From JAAYZK01 sp964535025 (GTDB lineage: Bacteria > Planctomycetota > Phycisphaerae > SM23-33 > FEN-1343), in the NCBI GenBank assembly GCA_964535025.1, contig CAZHRW010000208.1, forward strand, positions 1 to 16,620: DNA of 16,620 nt. The letters run 5' to 3'. The notes under the pieces are model-generated. The model had not been told where the DNA came from. It searched no databases and saw nothing but the letters and a program-made list of their open reading frames with translations. The translations under genes and the position numbers were made by a program. Positions 6,680 to 13,434 of this stretch are shown one piece after another; the stretch's first letter is position 1; each line of letters begins with the position of its first letter.

Positions 6680-8057
6680 CGACACGACCCCCCACAGCGA
6701 CGCCGTCCGACGGGTCGGCGTGATCGACGACAACGAGATCATGCGCGACTCGCTGGTCGCCACGCTCGACGCCGCCGGCTACGACGTGGTGGGCTTCGCC
6801 TCGGCCGAGGCGATGCTCGCCGCCGCCGGCGAGCGGTTCGACGTGCTGGTCAGCGATCTGAAGATGCCCGGGATGGACGGGATCGCCCTGCTCCAGCGGC
6901 TCGGCCAGGCGGGCATCGAGGCGCCGGTGATCCTGATGACCGCCTACGGGACGATCGACACGGCGGTCGAGGCGATGCGCCTGGGGGCGTACGACTACAT
7001 CACCAAGCCCTTCGACGGGGAGAAGATCCTCACGCTGCTGGACCGGGCGATCGCCCACGGGCAACTGCAGCGGGAGAACGAGGTCCTGCGGGCCGAGCTG
7101 AGCGAAACGCTCAAGAGCGACCGGTTCGTCGGCGTCTCGGCCGCCTGCGACGAGATCGCCAAGCAGATCGCCCTGGTCGCCAACAGCCAGGCGACGGTCC
7201 TCATTCAGGGCGAGAGCGGCACGGGCAAGGAGGTGATCGCCCGCAGCATCCACGCCGCCAGCCACCGCCGCGGCAAGCCCATGCTGGCGGTCAACTGTGC
7301 CGCGCTGAGCAAGGGGCTGCTCGAGAGCGAGCTGTTCGGCCACGAGGCCGGGGCCTTCACCGGCGCCGACAAGCTGCGGCGCGGGCGCTTCGAGCTGGCC
7401 GACGGGGGCACGCTGCTGCTGGACGAGATCAGCGAGATGGACCTCGCCCTGCAGGCCAAACTGCTCCGCGTGCTCCAGGAGAAGACCTTCGAGCGGGTCG
7501 GCTCGTCGATCAGCCGGTCGGTCGACGTGCGGGTGATCGTGACGACCAACCGCGACCTCAAGCAGTGGGTGGCCGAGGGCAAGTTCCGCGCGGACCTGTA
7601 CTACCGGCTGAACGTCGTGCCGATCCTCGCCCCGCCGCTGCGGCAGCGGCCCGACGACATCGAGCCGCTGGCCGAGTACTTCAACCAGCAGGTCGCCCGG
7701 CGGGAGGGCCGTCCGCCCAAGCAGCTCACCCGCGCGGCCCTGGAGGCCCTGCGGCGCTACCGCTGGCCGGGCAACGTGCGGGAACTGCAGAACATCATCG
7801 AGCGGGCCAACGTGTTGACCGAGCGGGGCCTGATCGACGACGACCTGATCGTCCCCTGGCTCGACGGCGCCGCCGAGGCCGACGGGCCGGCCGACGGGAA
7901 CCTGCTGGCGGAGATGGAACGCAACATGATCCTCTCGACCCTCAAGCGGTTCGGCGGCCACCGCGGGCGCACGTCGGCGGCCCTGGGCATCGGCGTGCGG
8001 ACGCTGGGGCTCAAACTCAAACGCTACCGCGACGAGGGCGTGGCGATCGAGGTGTAG
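6672..8057 (+). CDS. Sigma-54 activator response regulator (FlrC/FlgR-like)
   Basis: The 461-residue NtrC-type regulator has three intact domains. The receiver (about 13-128) has acidic pocket D19-D20, phospho-acceptor Asp62 in SDLKMPGMDG and Lys112. The AAA+ domain has Walker A GESGTGKE (180-187), the sigma-54-contacting GAFTGA loop (227-232) and Walker B GGTLLLDE (245-252), with a WPGNVREL sensor-2 region. The C-terminus carries a Fis-type helix-turn-helix (last 45 residues). When phosphorylated it should bind upstream DNA and remodel sigma-54 RNA polymerase. The presence of GAFTGA makes true sigma-54 dependence likely. It sits between its kinase and flgB, and a -24/-12 promoter candidate lies 128 bases past its stop, so flgB is the obvious target. 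Confidence 0.95.
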   Translation: MRDDTTPHSDAVRRVGVIDDNEIMRDSLVATLDAAGYDVVGFASAEAMLAAAGERFDVLVSDLKMPGMDGIALLQRLGQAGIEAPVILMTAYGTIDTAVEAMRLGAYDYITKPFDGEKILTLLDRAIAHGQLQRENEVLRAELSETLKSDRFVGVSAACDEIAKQIALVANSQATVLIQGESGTGKEVIARSIHAASHRRGKPMLAVNCAALSKGLLESELFGHEAGAFTGADKLRRGRFELADGGTLLLDEISEMDLALQAKLLRVLQEKTFERVGSSISRSVDVRVIVTTNRDLKQWVAEGKFRADLYYRLNVVPILAPPLRQRPDDIEPLAEYFNQQVARREGRPPKQLTRAALEALRRYRWPGNVRELQNIIERANVLTERGLIDDDLIVPWLDGAAEADGPADGNLLAEMERNMILSTLKRFGGHRGRTSAALGIGVRTLGLKLKRYRDEGVAIEV

Positions 8058-8060
8058 TTC

Positions 8061-8078
8061 TTGCGCGGCGAGGCGCAA
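8061..8078. promoter_or_regulatory. Inverted repeat, possible activator site
   Basis: TTGCGC (8061-8066) and GCGCAA (8073-8078) form a 6+6 inverted repeat with a 6-base centre. It lies four bases after the response regulator's stop and about 105 bases upstream of the -24 element at 8185. That distance suits an upstream activator site for a sigma-54 activator. A short transcript hairpin at the end of the regulatory operon is equally possible. Confidence 0.3.
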
Positions 8079-8184
8079 TTCCTGCCCGCCGCGGCGGGGC
8101 CGCCGGCGGCGGGGCGGACGGACGGGATGCTGTAAAGGGCGTGGAAGGCGACAGATGCACGAATACGACGGCGGGCGGACATCC

Positions 8185-8200
8185 TGGCATGACGGTTGTT
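8185..8200 (+). promoter_or_regulatory. Candidate sigma-54 (-24/-12) promoter of the flgB operon
   Basis: TGGCATGACGGTTGTT matches the sigma-54 pattern TGGCAC-N5-TTGCW, with the exact 5-base spacer. Only the -24 C and the -12 C differ (T in both). The GG of the -24 box is present, and the -12 dinucleotide is GT rather than GC, which would weaken it. It lies 52 bases upstream of the flgB ATG and directly downstream of a sigma-54 activator gene. The intergenic space contains no better match by eye. Confidence 0.5.
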
Positions 8201-8252
8201 CAAGGTCTGGTGGCGTCGGTGTCGCCGGCGCGGGCCTTCGCGGGTGAGCATC

Positions 8253-8678
8253 ATGTTTGAACTGCTGTTCGACAACACGTCGCTGCCGGTCCTGCAGAAC
8301 GTGATGGCGTTCGCCGAGCTGCGGCAGAAGGTGCTGGCCCATGATGTGGCCAACATCAACACGCCGGGCTTCCGCCACGTCGACCTGGACGTCGAGGCGT
8401 TCACCGAGGCGCTGAGCGACGCGATCGAACGGCGGGACGGCGAGCGGCCGCACCGCTTCAACCCCAGGTCGACCCGGGAGGTGACCTTCGCCGCCCACCT
8501 CGCCGCCGAGGCACGGCCGATCGAGGGGTTGCAGAACTACTACGACGGCGCCGATCGCGGGGTCGAGCACATCCAGAACGAGATGCTCAAGAACGCCATC
8601 TGGCACCAGACCGCCACGCGGCTGTTCAGCCACCAGGCGGGGCAACTGGAGACGGCCATACGAGAACGGATCGGCTAG
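8253..8678 (+). CDS. flgB: Flagellar proximal rod protein FlgB
   Basis: The 141-residue protein matches FlgB in length and in its N-terminal rod signature DVANINTPGF (31-40), preceded by MAFAELRQKVLAH. The C-terminal helix EMLKNAIWHQTATRLFSHQ also fits. FlgB is a periplasmic rod subunit exported by the flagellar type III system, next to FliE and FlgC. ATG 8253 has GGTGAG at 8243-8248; a longer in-frame reading would start inside the promoter. It opens the structural operon. A palindromic element separates it from flgC, its usual direct neighbour. Confidence 0.95.
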   Translation: MFELLFDNTSLPVLQNVMAFAELRQKVLAHDVANINTPGFRHVDLDVEAFTEALSDAIERRDGERPHRFNPRSTREVTFAAHLAAEARPIEGLQNYYDGADRGVEHIQNEMLKNAIWHQTATRLFSHQAGQLETAIRERIG

Positions 8679-8696
8679 TGTGACTGGACTGGTCGT

Positions 8697-8850
8697 GGAA
8701 AACCCGAAACCCGACATGCGAAACACGAAACAAACTCGAAACAGTCAAACGGAAGCACGGCGAACGACCGGGCTCGGCCGTTCGGACGGTTGCCGTCTTG
8801 ATCCGTTTGGGAGTTGTTTCGTATTTCGCGCTTCGAATTTCGGATTTGGC
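8697..8850. repeat. Long imperfect palindromic element between flgB and flgC
   Basis: The left arm (8697-8752, with GCGAAACACGAAACAAACTC) and right arm (8803-8850, with GAGTTGTTTCGTATTTCGC) are imperfect reverse complements over about 48 bases. A central hairpin CGAACG (8761-8766)/CGTTCG (8779-8784) continues the fold. Both arms consist largely of repeated CGAAA/TTTCG words. A related element sits at 11337-11629. It encodes no protein I can support and ends about 12 bases before the flgC ribosome-binding site. It resembles a REP/MITE-like intergenic element with no transposase in view. Confidence 0.85.
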
Positions 8851-8872
8851 CCCGCGGGCTACGGAGACGCCG

Positions 8873-9277
8873 GTGTTTGATTCCTTCGACATCTCGGTCA
8901 GCGGCCTGGTGGCCCATCGGATCCTGATGGACACCACGCAGGCCAACGTGGCCAACATGCACACCACCCGCGACGCGGCGGGGCGGCCGAACCCCTACCA
9001 GCGGCGGTTCCCGCTGTTCGCCGCCGCCGACGACGGGGTCTCGGGCGTGCGCGTGGCCGGGATCGGCCGTGACGACCGCGTCAAGCTCGTCCACGATCCG
9101 GGCCACCCCGACGCGATCAAGAGCGGCCCGCAGGCCGGGATGGTGCGGATGCCCGACATCAGTTGGCCCGACGAGATGATCCACGCGATCGAAGCACGGC
9201 GGGCCTACGAGGCGAACATGACGGCCCTGGATGTGAGCAAGCAGATGGTCATGGCGGATCTGAGGATTCTCGCGTAG
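8873..9277 (+). CDS. flgC: Flagellar proximal rod protein FlgC
   Basis: Starting at GTG 8873 gives 134 residues, the normal FlgC length, with the expected opening FDSFDISVSGL and closing EARRAYEANMTALDVSKQMV. GGAG at 8863-8866 is well spaced for this start. The ATG at 8798 gives a longer reading, but its extra residues come from the palindromic element and should not be counted. The rod motif reads ANVANMHTTRD rather than the usual ANxANxxTT with Asn/Asp, a small deviation. FlgC is exported and forms part of the proximal rod with FlgB. Confidence 0.95.
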   Translation: MFDSFDISVSGLVAHRILMDTTQANVANMHTTRDAAGRPNPYQRRFPLFAAADDGVSGVRVAGIGRDDRVKLVHDPGHPDAIKSGPQAGMVRMPDISWPDEMIHAIEARRAYEANMTALDVSKQMVMADLRILA

Positions 9278-9293
9278 CCGCTGAGGACAGGCG

Positions 9294-9605
9294 ATGTCGC
9301 AGATCAACATCAATCCGAACTTCGGCAACATCTCCAAGGCCGGCCAGTCGTCCCAGCCGACCCCGCGGACGACGGGGGCGCCGCCCCAGCGATTCAGCCA
9401 GGTGCTCAAGGACTCGATCGCCGAGGTCAACCGCATGCAGGCCGACGCCGAGAGCGCCATCAACGCCCTGGCGACCGGCAAGACCGACAACGTCGCCGAG
9501 GTGATGACCGCCGTGCAGAAGGCCGACCTGGCCTTCAAGACGCTGCTGCAGATCCGCAACAAGCTGCTCGACGCGTACAACGAGGTCCGTCAGATGAGGA
9601 TGTAG
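9294..9605 (+). CDS. fliE: Flagellar MS-ring/rod adaptor FliE
   Basis: The 103-residue protein has the usual FliE build: a disordered N-terminus rich in Asn, Ser, Thr and Pro (1-33), then FSQVLKDSIAEVNRMQADAESAINALATG and the conserved C-terminal AVQKADLAFKTLLQIRNKLLDAYNEV. FliE joins the FliF ring to the rod and is the first exported rod component. GAGG at 9284-9287 supports ATG 9294. Its stop-codon region GATGTAG is the first base block of the duplicated segment that follows. Confidence 0.96.
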   Translation: MSQININPNFGNISKAGQSSQPTPRTTGAPPQRFSQVLKDSIAEVNRMQADAESAINALATGKTDNVAEVMTAVQKADLAFKTLLQIRNKLLDAYNEVRQMRM

Positions 9606-9748
9606 CCGACACGCCGGCGGAGGCCGGCGTGCCCACGGTCATGGAGGACCGGGCATGGACTTTTTGCTATGAGCGTGATGTAGCCCCAACGCCTGCCGCC
9701 CGGCGGCGGGCGTGTCCGAGGTCATGGAGGACCCGGCGTGGACTTCTT
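9599..9748 (+). repeat. Tandem duplication of the fliE-fliF junction
   Basis: Two diverged copies follow each other. Copy 1 (9599-9676) runs GATGTAGCC, hairpin, GGTCATGGAGGACC, then ATGGACTTTTT. Copy 2 (from 9677) repeats GATGTAGCC, hairpin, GGTCATGGAGGACC and GTGGACTTCTT, the real fliF start. The hairpins are ACGCCGGC/GCCGGCGT (9611-9630, perfect 8-bp stem) and a 10-bp stem at 9689-9713. Copy 1 creates a mini-ORF ATG GAC TTT TTG CTA TGA (9655-9672), i.e. a truncated fliF start MDFLL, with the same ribosome-binding site GGAGG. It may be neutral, or may act as a leader that tunes fliF translation. Confidence 0.85.
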
Positions 9749-11330
9749 AAAAACACACCTGGAGCAGATTCGAGGCCAACTGGCGCAGTTGAGCTTCGCG
9801 GCCAAGGCGGCCGCGGGTCTGCTGGCCGTCCTGGTGGCCGTCTGTCTGGCCTGGATCATCACCGCCGCGGCCCAGCCCGAGCGGGTCAACGTCTTCCAGA
9901 CGCCGCTGCCCGCCGAGGAGCTGGCGGTCGCCGAGCGGGTGCTCCGCGGGCAGGGCCTGGAGGTGGAGGTCACCGACGGGTTCCTGCAGGTGGCGGCCGA
10001 CCAGCGGGACCGGGCGTACGCGGCGCTGGCGTACGAGCAGATCCTCCCGCCGACCGGCTCGTCGGACCTGACGGAGCTGCTGACGACCCCGTCGGTCTTC
10101 CGCACCGAGAGCGAGGCCCAGCGGCTGCACGAGTATGCCGAGCGGACCCGCCTGGGTCAGATGATCGAGCGGTTCCCCGGCGTGCGCAACGCCCAGGTGG
10201 TCCTGCAGAAGGGCTCGCCGGGGAAGATCGGCCACCGCAAGGTCGCCCCGACGGCGAGCGTCAACCTGGTGCTCGACCGCGGGGGCGAGACCACCAGCAA
10301 GCTGCGCGGCGCCGTGGCCGCGTTGATCTGCGGGGCGGTGCCGGGGCTGGATCCGTCGGAGGTCTACATCGTCGACGCCACGAACGGCCGGTCGTTCGCC
10401 GGGGCCGACCCCAACGGCGGGGACGACCCGCGGCTGGAGCGGATCGCGCTGTGGGAGGAGCACCACATGCGCAACGTCCGCATGGCCCTGGCCGAGATCC
10501 CCGCCCTGCACGTGGGCGTCTACGTTCTGCCCGACCCGACCCAGTCGCAGCAGACCGAATCGATCGACTACGACGAGCCGGTCACCGCGAAGATCGAGGC
10601 GGTCAGCGCCATGGCCACCGGCGTGGCCAACCAGCCGGCCGAGCCGGGCGTGCGGGCCAATACGTCCGTGGCCCTGCCCGCCGATTCGACGGCGGGCCAC
10701 AGCAGCAGCGAACGCAGCGACTCGGGCTTCGACGCCCGCTTCCCGGTCACCCGCGTGACCCGCACCGAGGGCCCCGGCGAGGCCCGCAAGCTGACCGTCT
10801 CGGTCGGCGTGCCCCTCAGCCACCTGGTGAAGGTCTTTCAGAAGACCCCCGGCCACGATCCCGCGGCCGAGCCGACCGAGGTGGACCTCGAGCGGCAACT
10901 GGCGAAGATCCGCAACCGCGTCAAGGGCGCGCTGGGCAACCCCGACGACCAGGAAGTGCAGGTCGACTGGTACGTGGACGTCGACGGCGGCCCCGCGGCC
11001 GAGGTCGCCGAGGCCGGCGTCGGCGCGACCCTGGCCGTGCACGGCAAGACGCTCGTGCTGGGCACGCTGGCGGTCGCGGCGCTGGGCATGGTGGTGATGT
11101 TCGCCCGCCGCAAGCACCCCGAACCGACGGCGTTCGAGTCGTCCTTCGGCGACGGGGCCATCGACACGCTGGGCGCGGCCGAGGACGGGGCCGACGGGGC
11201 GCTGGAGGGCTACGAACTGGACGAAGACGCCATCCGCTCCGAGCGGATCGTCGAACAGGTCGGTCAGATGGTGCAGGAACGGCCCGACAACGCGGCGAAC
11301 CTGCTGCGGCGGTGGATCGAGCAAGGCTAG
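9738..11330 (+). CDS. fliF: Flagellar MS-ring protein FliF
   Basis: The 530-residue protein has the FliF layout: N-terminal membrane helix (about 25-44), two ring-building motifs with the conserved RTESEAQRLHEYAERTRLGQ and FPGVRNAQVVL stretches, a long Ser/Thr/Pro-rich variable region, a second membrane helix (about 438-455, LVLGTLAVAALGMVVMF) and a cytoplasmic tail. The tail ends ERIVEQVGQMVQERPDNAANLLRRWI, the segment that binds FliG. FliF forms the inner-membrane ring around the export gate. The start is GTG 9738 with GGAGG at 9726-9730. The truncated duplicate of its start lies just upstream. Confidence 0.97.
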   Translation: MDFLKTHLEQIRGQLAQLSFAAKAAAGLLAVLVAVCLAWIITAAAQPERVNVFQTPLPAEELAVAERVLRGQGLEVEVTDGFLQVAADQRDRAYAALAYEQILPPTGSSDLTELLTTPSVFRTESEAQRLHEYAERTRLGQMIERFPGVRNAQVVLQKGSPGKIGHRKVAPTASVNLVLDRGGETTSKLRGAVAALICGAVPGLDPSEVYIVDATNGRSFAGADPNGGDDPRLERIALWEEHHMRNVRMALAEIPALHVGVYVLPDPTQSQQTESIDYDEPVTAKIEAVSAMATGVANQPAEPGVRANTSVALPADSTAGHSSSERSDSGFDARFPVTRVTRTEGPGEARKLTVSVGVPLSHLVKVFQKTPGHDPAAEPTEVDLERQLAKIRNRVKGALGNPDDQEVQVDWYVDVDGGPAAEVAEAGVGATLAVHGKTLVLGTLAVAALGMVVMFARRKHPEPTAFESSFGDGAIDTLGAAEDGADGALEGYELDEDAIRSERIVEQVGQMVQERPDNAANLLRRWIEQG

Positions 11331-11336
11331 CCCCGG

Positions 11337-11629
11337 GGCGGGGAAATACGAAAGTCGAAGCACGAAATACGAAACAAATTCGAAATGGCTGAAGACGGCA
11401 AAACGACAAACAACGGCAAGAACGGCTGACGGCAAAGAACGGCAAACGATATGACAGCGATGAGAACAGATGGCCTGGGATTTCGCTTCGGCGGCGAGGG
11501 AACCGCCCTCAGCAAGGGGTCGGCGGCCGTTGCTGTCTTTGCCGTTTGTCGTGCTTTTGTTTGCCGTCTTGTCCGTTTTGCCGTTTCGGAGTTGTTTCGG
11601 ATTTCGAGTTTCGACTTTCGGGTTTCCCC
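11337..11629. repeat. Long palindromic element between fliF and fliG
   Basis: The arms 11337-11387 and 11580-11629 are inverted repeats matching at roughly 40 of 50 positions, including CGAAAGTCGAA against TTCGACTTTCG. Inner arms rich in ACGGCAAA and TTTGCCGT continue the pairing. The loop region holds a smaller GGCGG/CCGCC hairpin near 11490-11505. It shares its arm words with the element at 8697-8850 but has a longer centre (293 bases in all). Short frames inside it yield only low-complexity peptides and are not genes. It begins seven bases after fliF stops and ends 53 bases before fliG. Confidence 0.85.
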
Positions 11630-11682
11630 GTCGCAACGTTCCGGTTCAACAGGAATGTCCCGTGAGTGCAGGATGAGCCCCG

Positions 11683-12699
11683 ATGCCAGATGATGCGTTG
11701 GACATACCGGGTCTTCGCAAGGCGGCCATCTTCCTGATGAGCGTCGGGCAGGATACGGCTTCGGAGGTGCTCAAGCGGCTGGGCGGGGAGGCCGTCGAGA
11801 ACGTCTCCCGCGAGATCGCTGCGCTGGAGGGGGTCACCTCCCGCCAGCGGGACGCGGTCCTCGGCGAGTTCTACAACGTCGCGCTGGCCTCCGGCTACAT
11901 GGAGGAGGGCGGGCTGCCCTACGCCACGGCGCTGCTCCGCAAGAGCCTCGATCCCGAGCAGGCCAACCGGATCATCGAGCAGGTGTCGGCGGCGATCTCC
12001 TCCAGCCCGTTCAGCTTCCTGCAGAAGGCCGAGAGCGAGAACCTGCTGACGTTCATCCAGGACGAGCACCCTCAGACAATCGCTCTCATCCTCGCCCACC
12101 TGCACGCCGACAAGGCCTCCGAGATCCTCTCGGGCCTGCCCTCGTCCAAGCAGATCGAGGTCGTCAAGCGGGTGGCGAACATGGAGCAGACCAACCCCGA
12201 GGTCATCCGCGAGGTCGAGCAGGCCCTGGAGTACCGCCTGGCGGCGATCGTCGGCCAGAGCTTTGAGAAGGCCGGCGGGATCGAGTCGGTCGCCTCCATG
12301 CTCAACCTCGCCGACCGGGCGACGGAGAAGTCGATCATGGAAGGCCTCGAGGCCGAGGACCCCGAGCTGGTCGAGTCGATCCGGCGGCTGATGTTCGTCT
12401 TCGAGGACATCCTCCAGGTCCAGGACCAGGGCATCCAGGCGGTGCTCAAGGAGGTCGAGAACGACGAGCTGGCCCTGGCGATGAAGACCGCCAGCGAGGA
12501 GCTCAAGGACAAGCTGTTCCGCAACATGTCCGAGCGGGCCAGCGAGCTGATCCTCGAGGAAATGGAGTACATGGGCCCGGTCCGCGTCAGCGACGTCGAG
12601 GCGGCCCAGCAGAAGGTGGTCGACATCGTCCGGCGGCTCGAGGACGCCGGGGAGATCGTCATCGCCGGCCGCGGCGGCGGCGACGACATTGTGGAATAG
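11683..12699 (+). CDS. fliG: Flagellar motor switch protein FliG
   Basis: The 338-residue protein has all three FliG regions. The N-terminal domain (LRKAAIFLMSVGQDTASEVLKRL) binds FliF. The middle domain contains EHPQTIALILAHL (about 128-140), the FliM-binding motif. The C-terminal domain has MFVFEDI, then charged helices and NMSERASELILEEMEYMGPVR, the torque-generating part that faces the stator. FliG forms the rotor ring under the MS ring. ATG 11683 follows AGGA at 11670-11673. Length and motifs are normal. Confidence 0.97.
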   Translation: MPDDALDIPGLRKAAIFLMSVGQDTASEVLKRLGGEAVENVSREIAALEGVTSRQRDAVLGEFYNVALASGYMEEGGLPYATALLRKSLDPEQANRIIEQVSAAISSSPFSFLQKAESENLLTFIQDEHPQTIALILAHLHADKASEILSGLPSSKQIEVVKRVANMEQTNPEVIREVEQALEYRLAAIVGQSFEKAGGIESVASMLNLADRATEKSIMEGLEAEDPELVESIRRLMFVFEDILQVQDQGIQAVLKEVENDELALAMKTASEELKDKLFRNMSERASELILEEMEYMGPVRVSDVEAAQQKVVDIVRRLEDAGEIVIAGRGGGDDIVE

Positions 12700-12702
12700 G
12701 CT

Positions 12703-13434
12703 ATGCCCCTGATCAAAAACGACAGCACGGACAAGGGCCACGCGGTGGGCAAGCTGGCGGCGCTGAACATCGCCAACTTCACCGACCAGGCCCAGCGGCT
12801 GCTGCTGAAGGCCCGCGAGGAGGCCGACGCGATCCTCGCCGACGCCCGCCGCCAGGCCGAGCGGATCGCCGAGCAGGCCCGCACCGCCGGCTACGCCGAA
12901 GGCCACGCCCAGGGGCTCGCCGACGGACAGGCCGACGGCGCCGAGCAGGCCTTCGCCAAGGCCATGGAAACGTTCGACGTCCAGACCGCCGCCCTGCGGG
13001 ACGTGCTGCGGGAGATGGTCGATCGGCTCGCCGACACCCGCGAGCAACTGCTCATCGAGGCGCGGGCCGAGCTGCTCGAGTTGGCGATCCAGATCGCCGC
13101 GAAGATCACGCACGCCCGGGCGGGCGACCTCGACGCGGTCCGGGGCAACCTGGCCGCGGCGCTGGAGATGGCCAACTGCGCGCAGAAGATCCAGGCGAAG
13201 GTCTGCCCGCAGCAGTTGGACCAGCTCCGCGAGTATGCCGGCGAGTTCGTCGAGGCCATGGGCCTCTCGGCCGTCCTGACGTTCGTGGCCGATCCCGAGC
13301 TGTCGCCCGGCGACGTGGTCCTCCAGACCCCCCGCGGGGAGGTCGACGCGCGCATCGAGACGCAGTTGGACGACCTGGTCCGCGTCCTGACCGGTCGCGA
13401 CGACGACGCCGACGACGAGGAGGCCGCGGCATGA
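12703..13434 (+). CDS. fliH: Flagellar export ATPase regulator FliH
   Basis: The 243-residue protein has an N-terminal segment, a long Ala/Glu/Arg coiled coil with AREEADAILADARRQAERIAEQAR, a GYAEGHAQGLADGQADG stretch containing the spaced glycines known from FliH, and a C-terminal FliH/HrpE-type domain ending in PELSPGDVVLQTPRGEVDARIETQLDDLVRVL. FliH forms a stalk that holds and restrains FliI at the export gate. It starts three bases after fliG and shares ATGA with fliI, so translation is probably coupled. Confidence 0.93.
   Translation: MPLIKNDSTDKGHAVGKLAALNIANFTDQAQRLLLKAREEADAILADARRQAERIAEQARTAGYAEGHAQGLADGQADGAEQAFAKAMETFDVQTAALRDVLREMVDRLADTREQLLIEARAELLELAIQIAAKITHARAGDLDAVRGNLAAALEMANCAQKIQAKVCPQQLDQLREYAGEFVEAMGLSAVLTFVADPELSPGDVVLQTPRGEVDARIETQLDDLVRVLTGRDDDADDEEAAA

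Noticed and set aside
8093..8115. GC-rich hairpin as an intrinsic terminator after the response regulator
   Set aside because: The sequence can fold, but no T-tract follows, and such GGC/GCC runs are common throughout this window.
6630..8726. A 698-codon minus-strand frame opposite the response regulator and flgB
   Set aside because: It is antisense to genes with intact catalytic motifs, and its product is His/Gln/Arg/Leu-rich, as expected from complementing GC-biased codons.
11451..11693. Short frames inside the fliF-fliG palindrome
   Set aside because: The peptides consist of repeated FRISSFDFR-like words generated by the TTTCG repeats; they are palindrome translation, not proteins.
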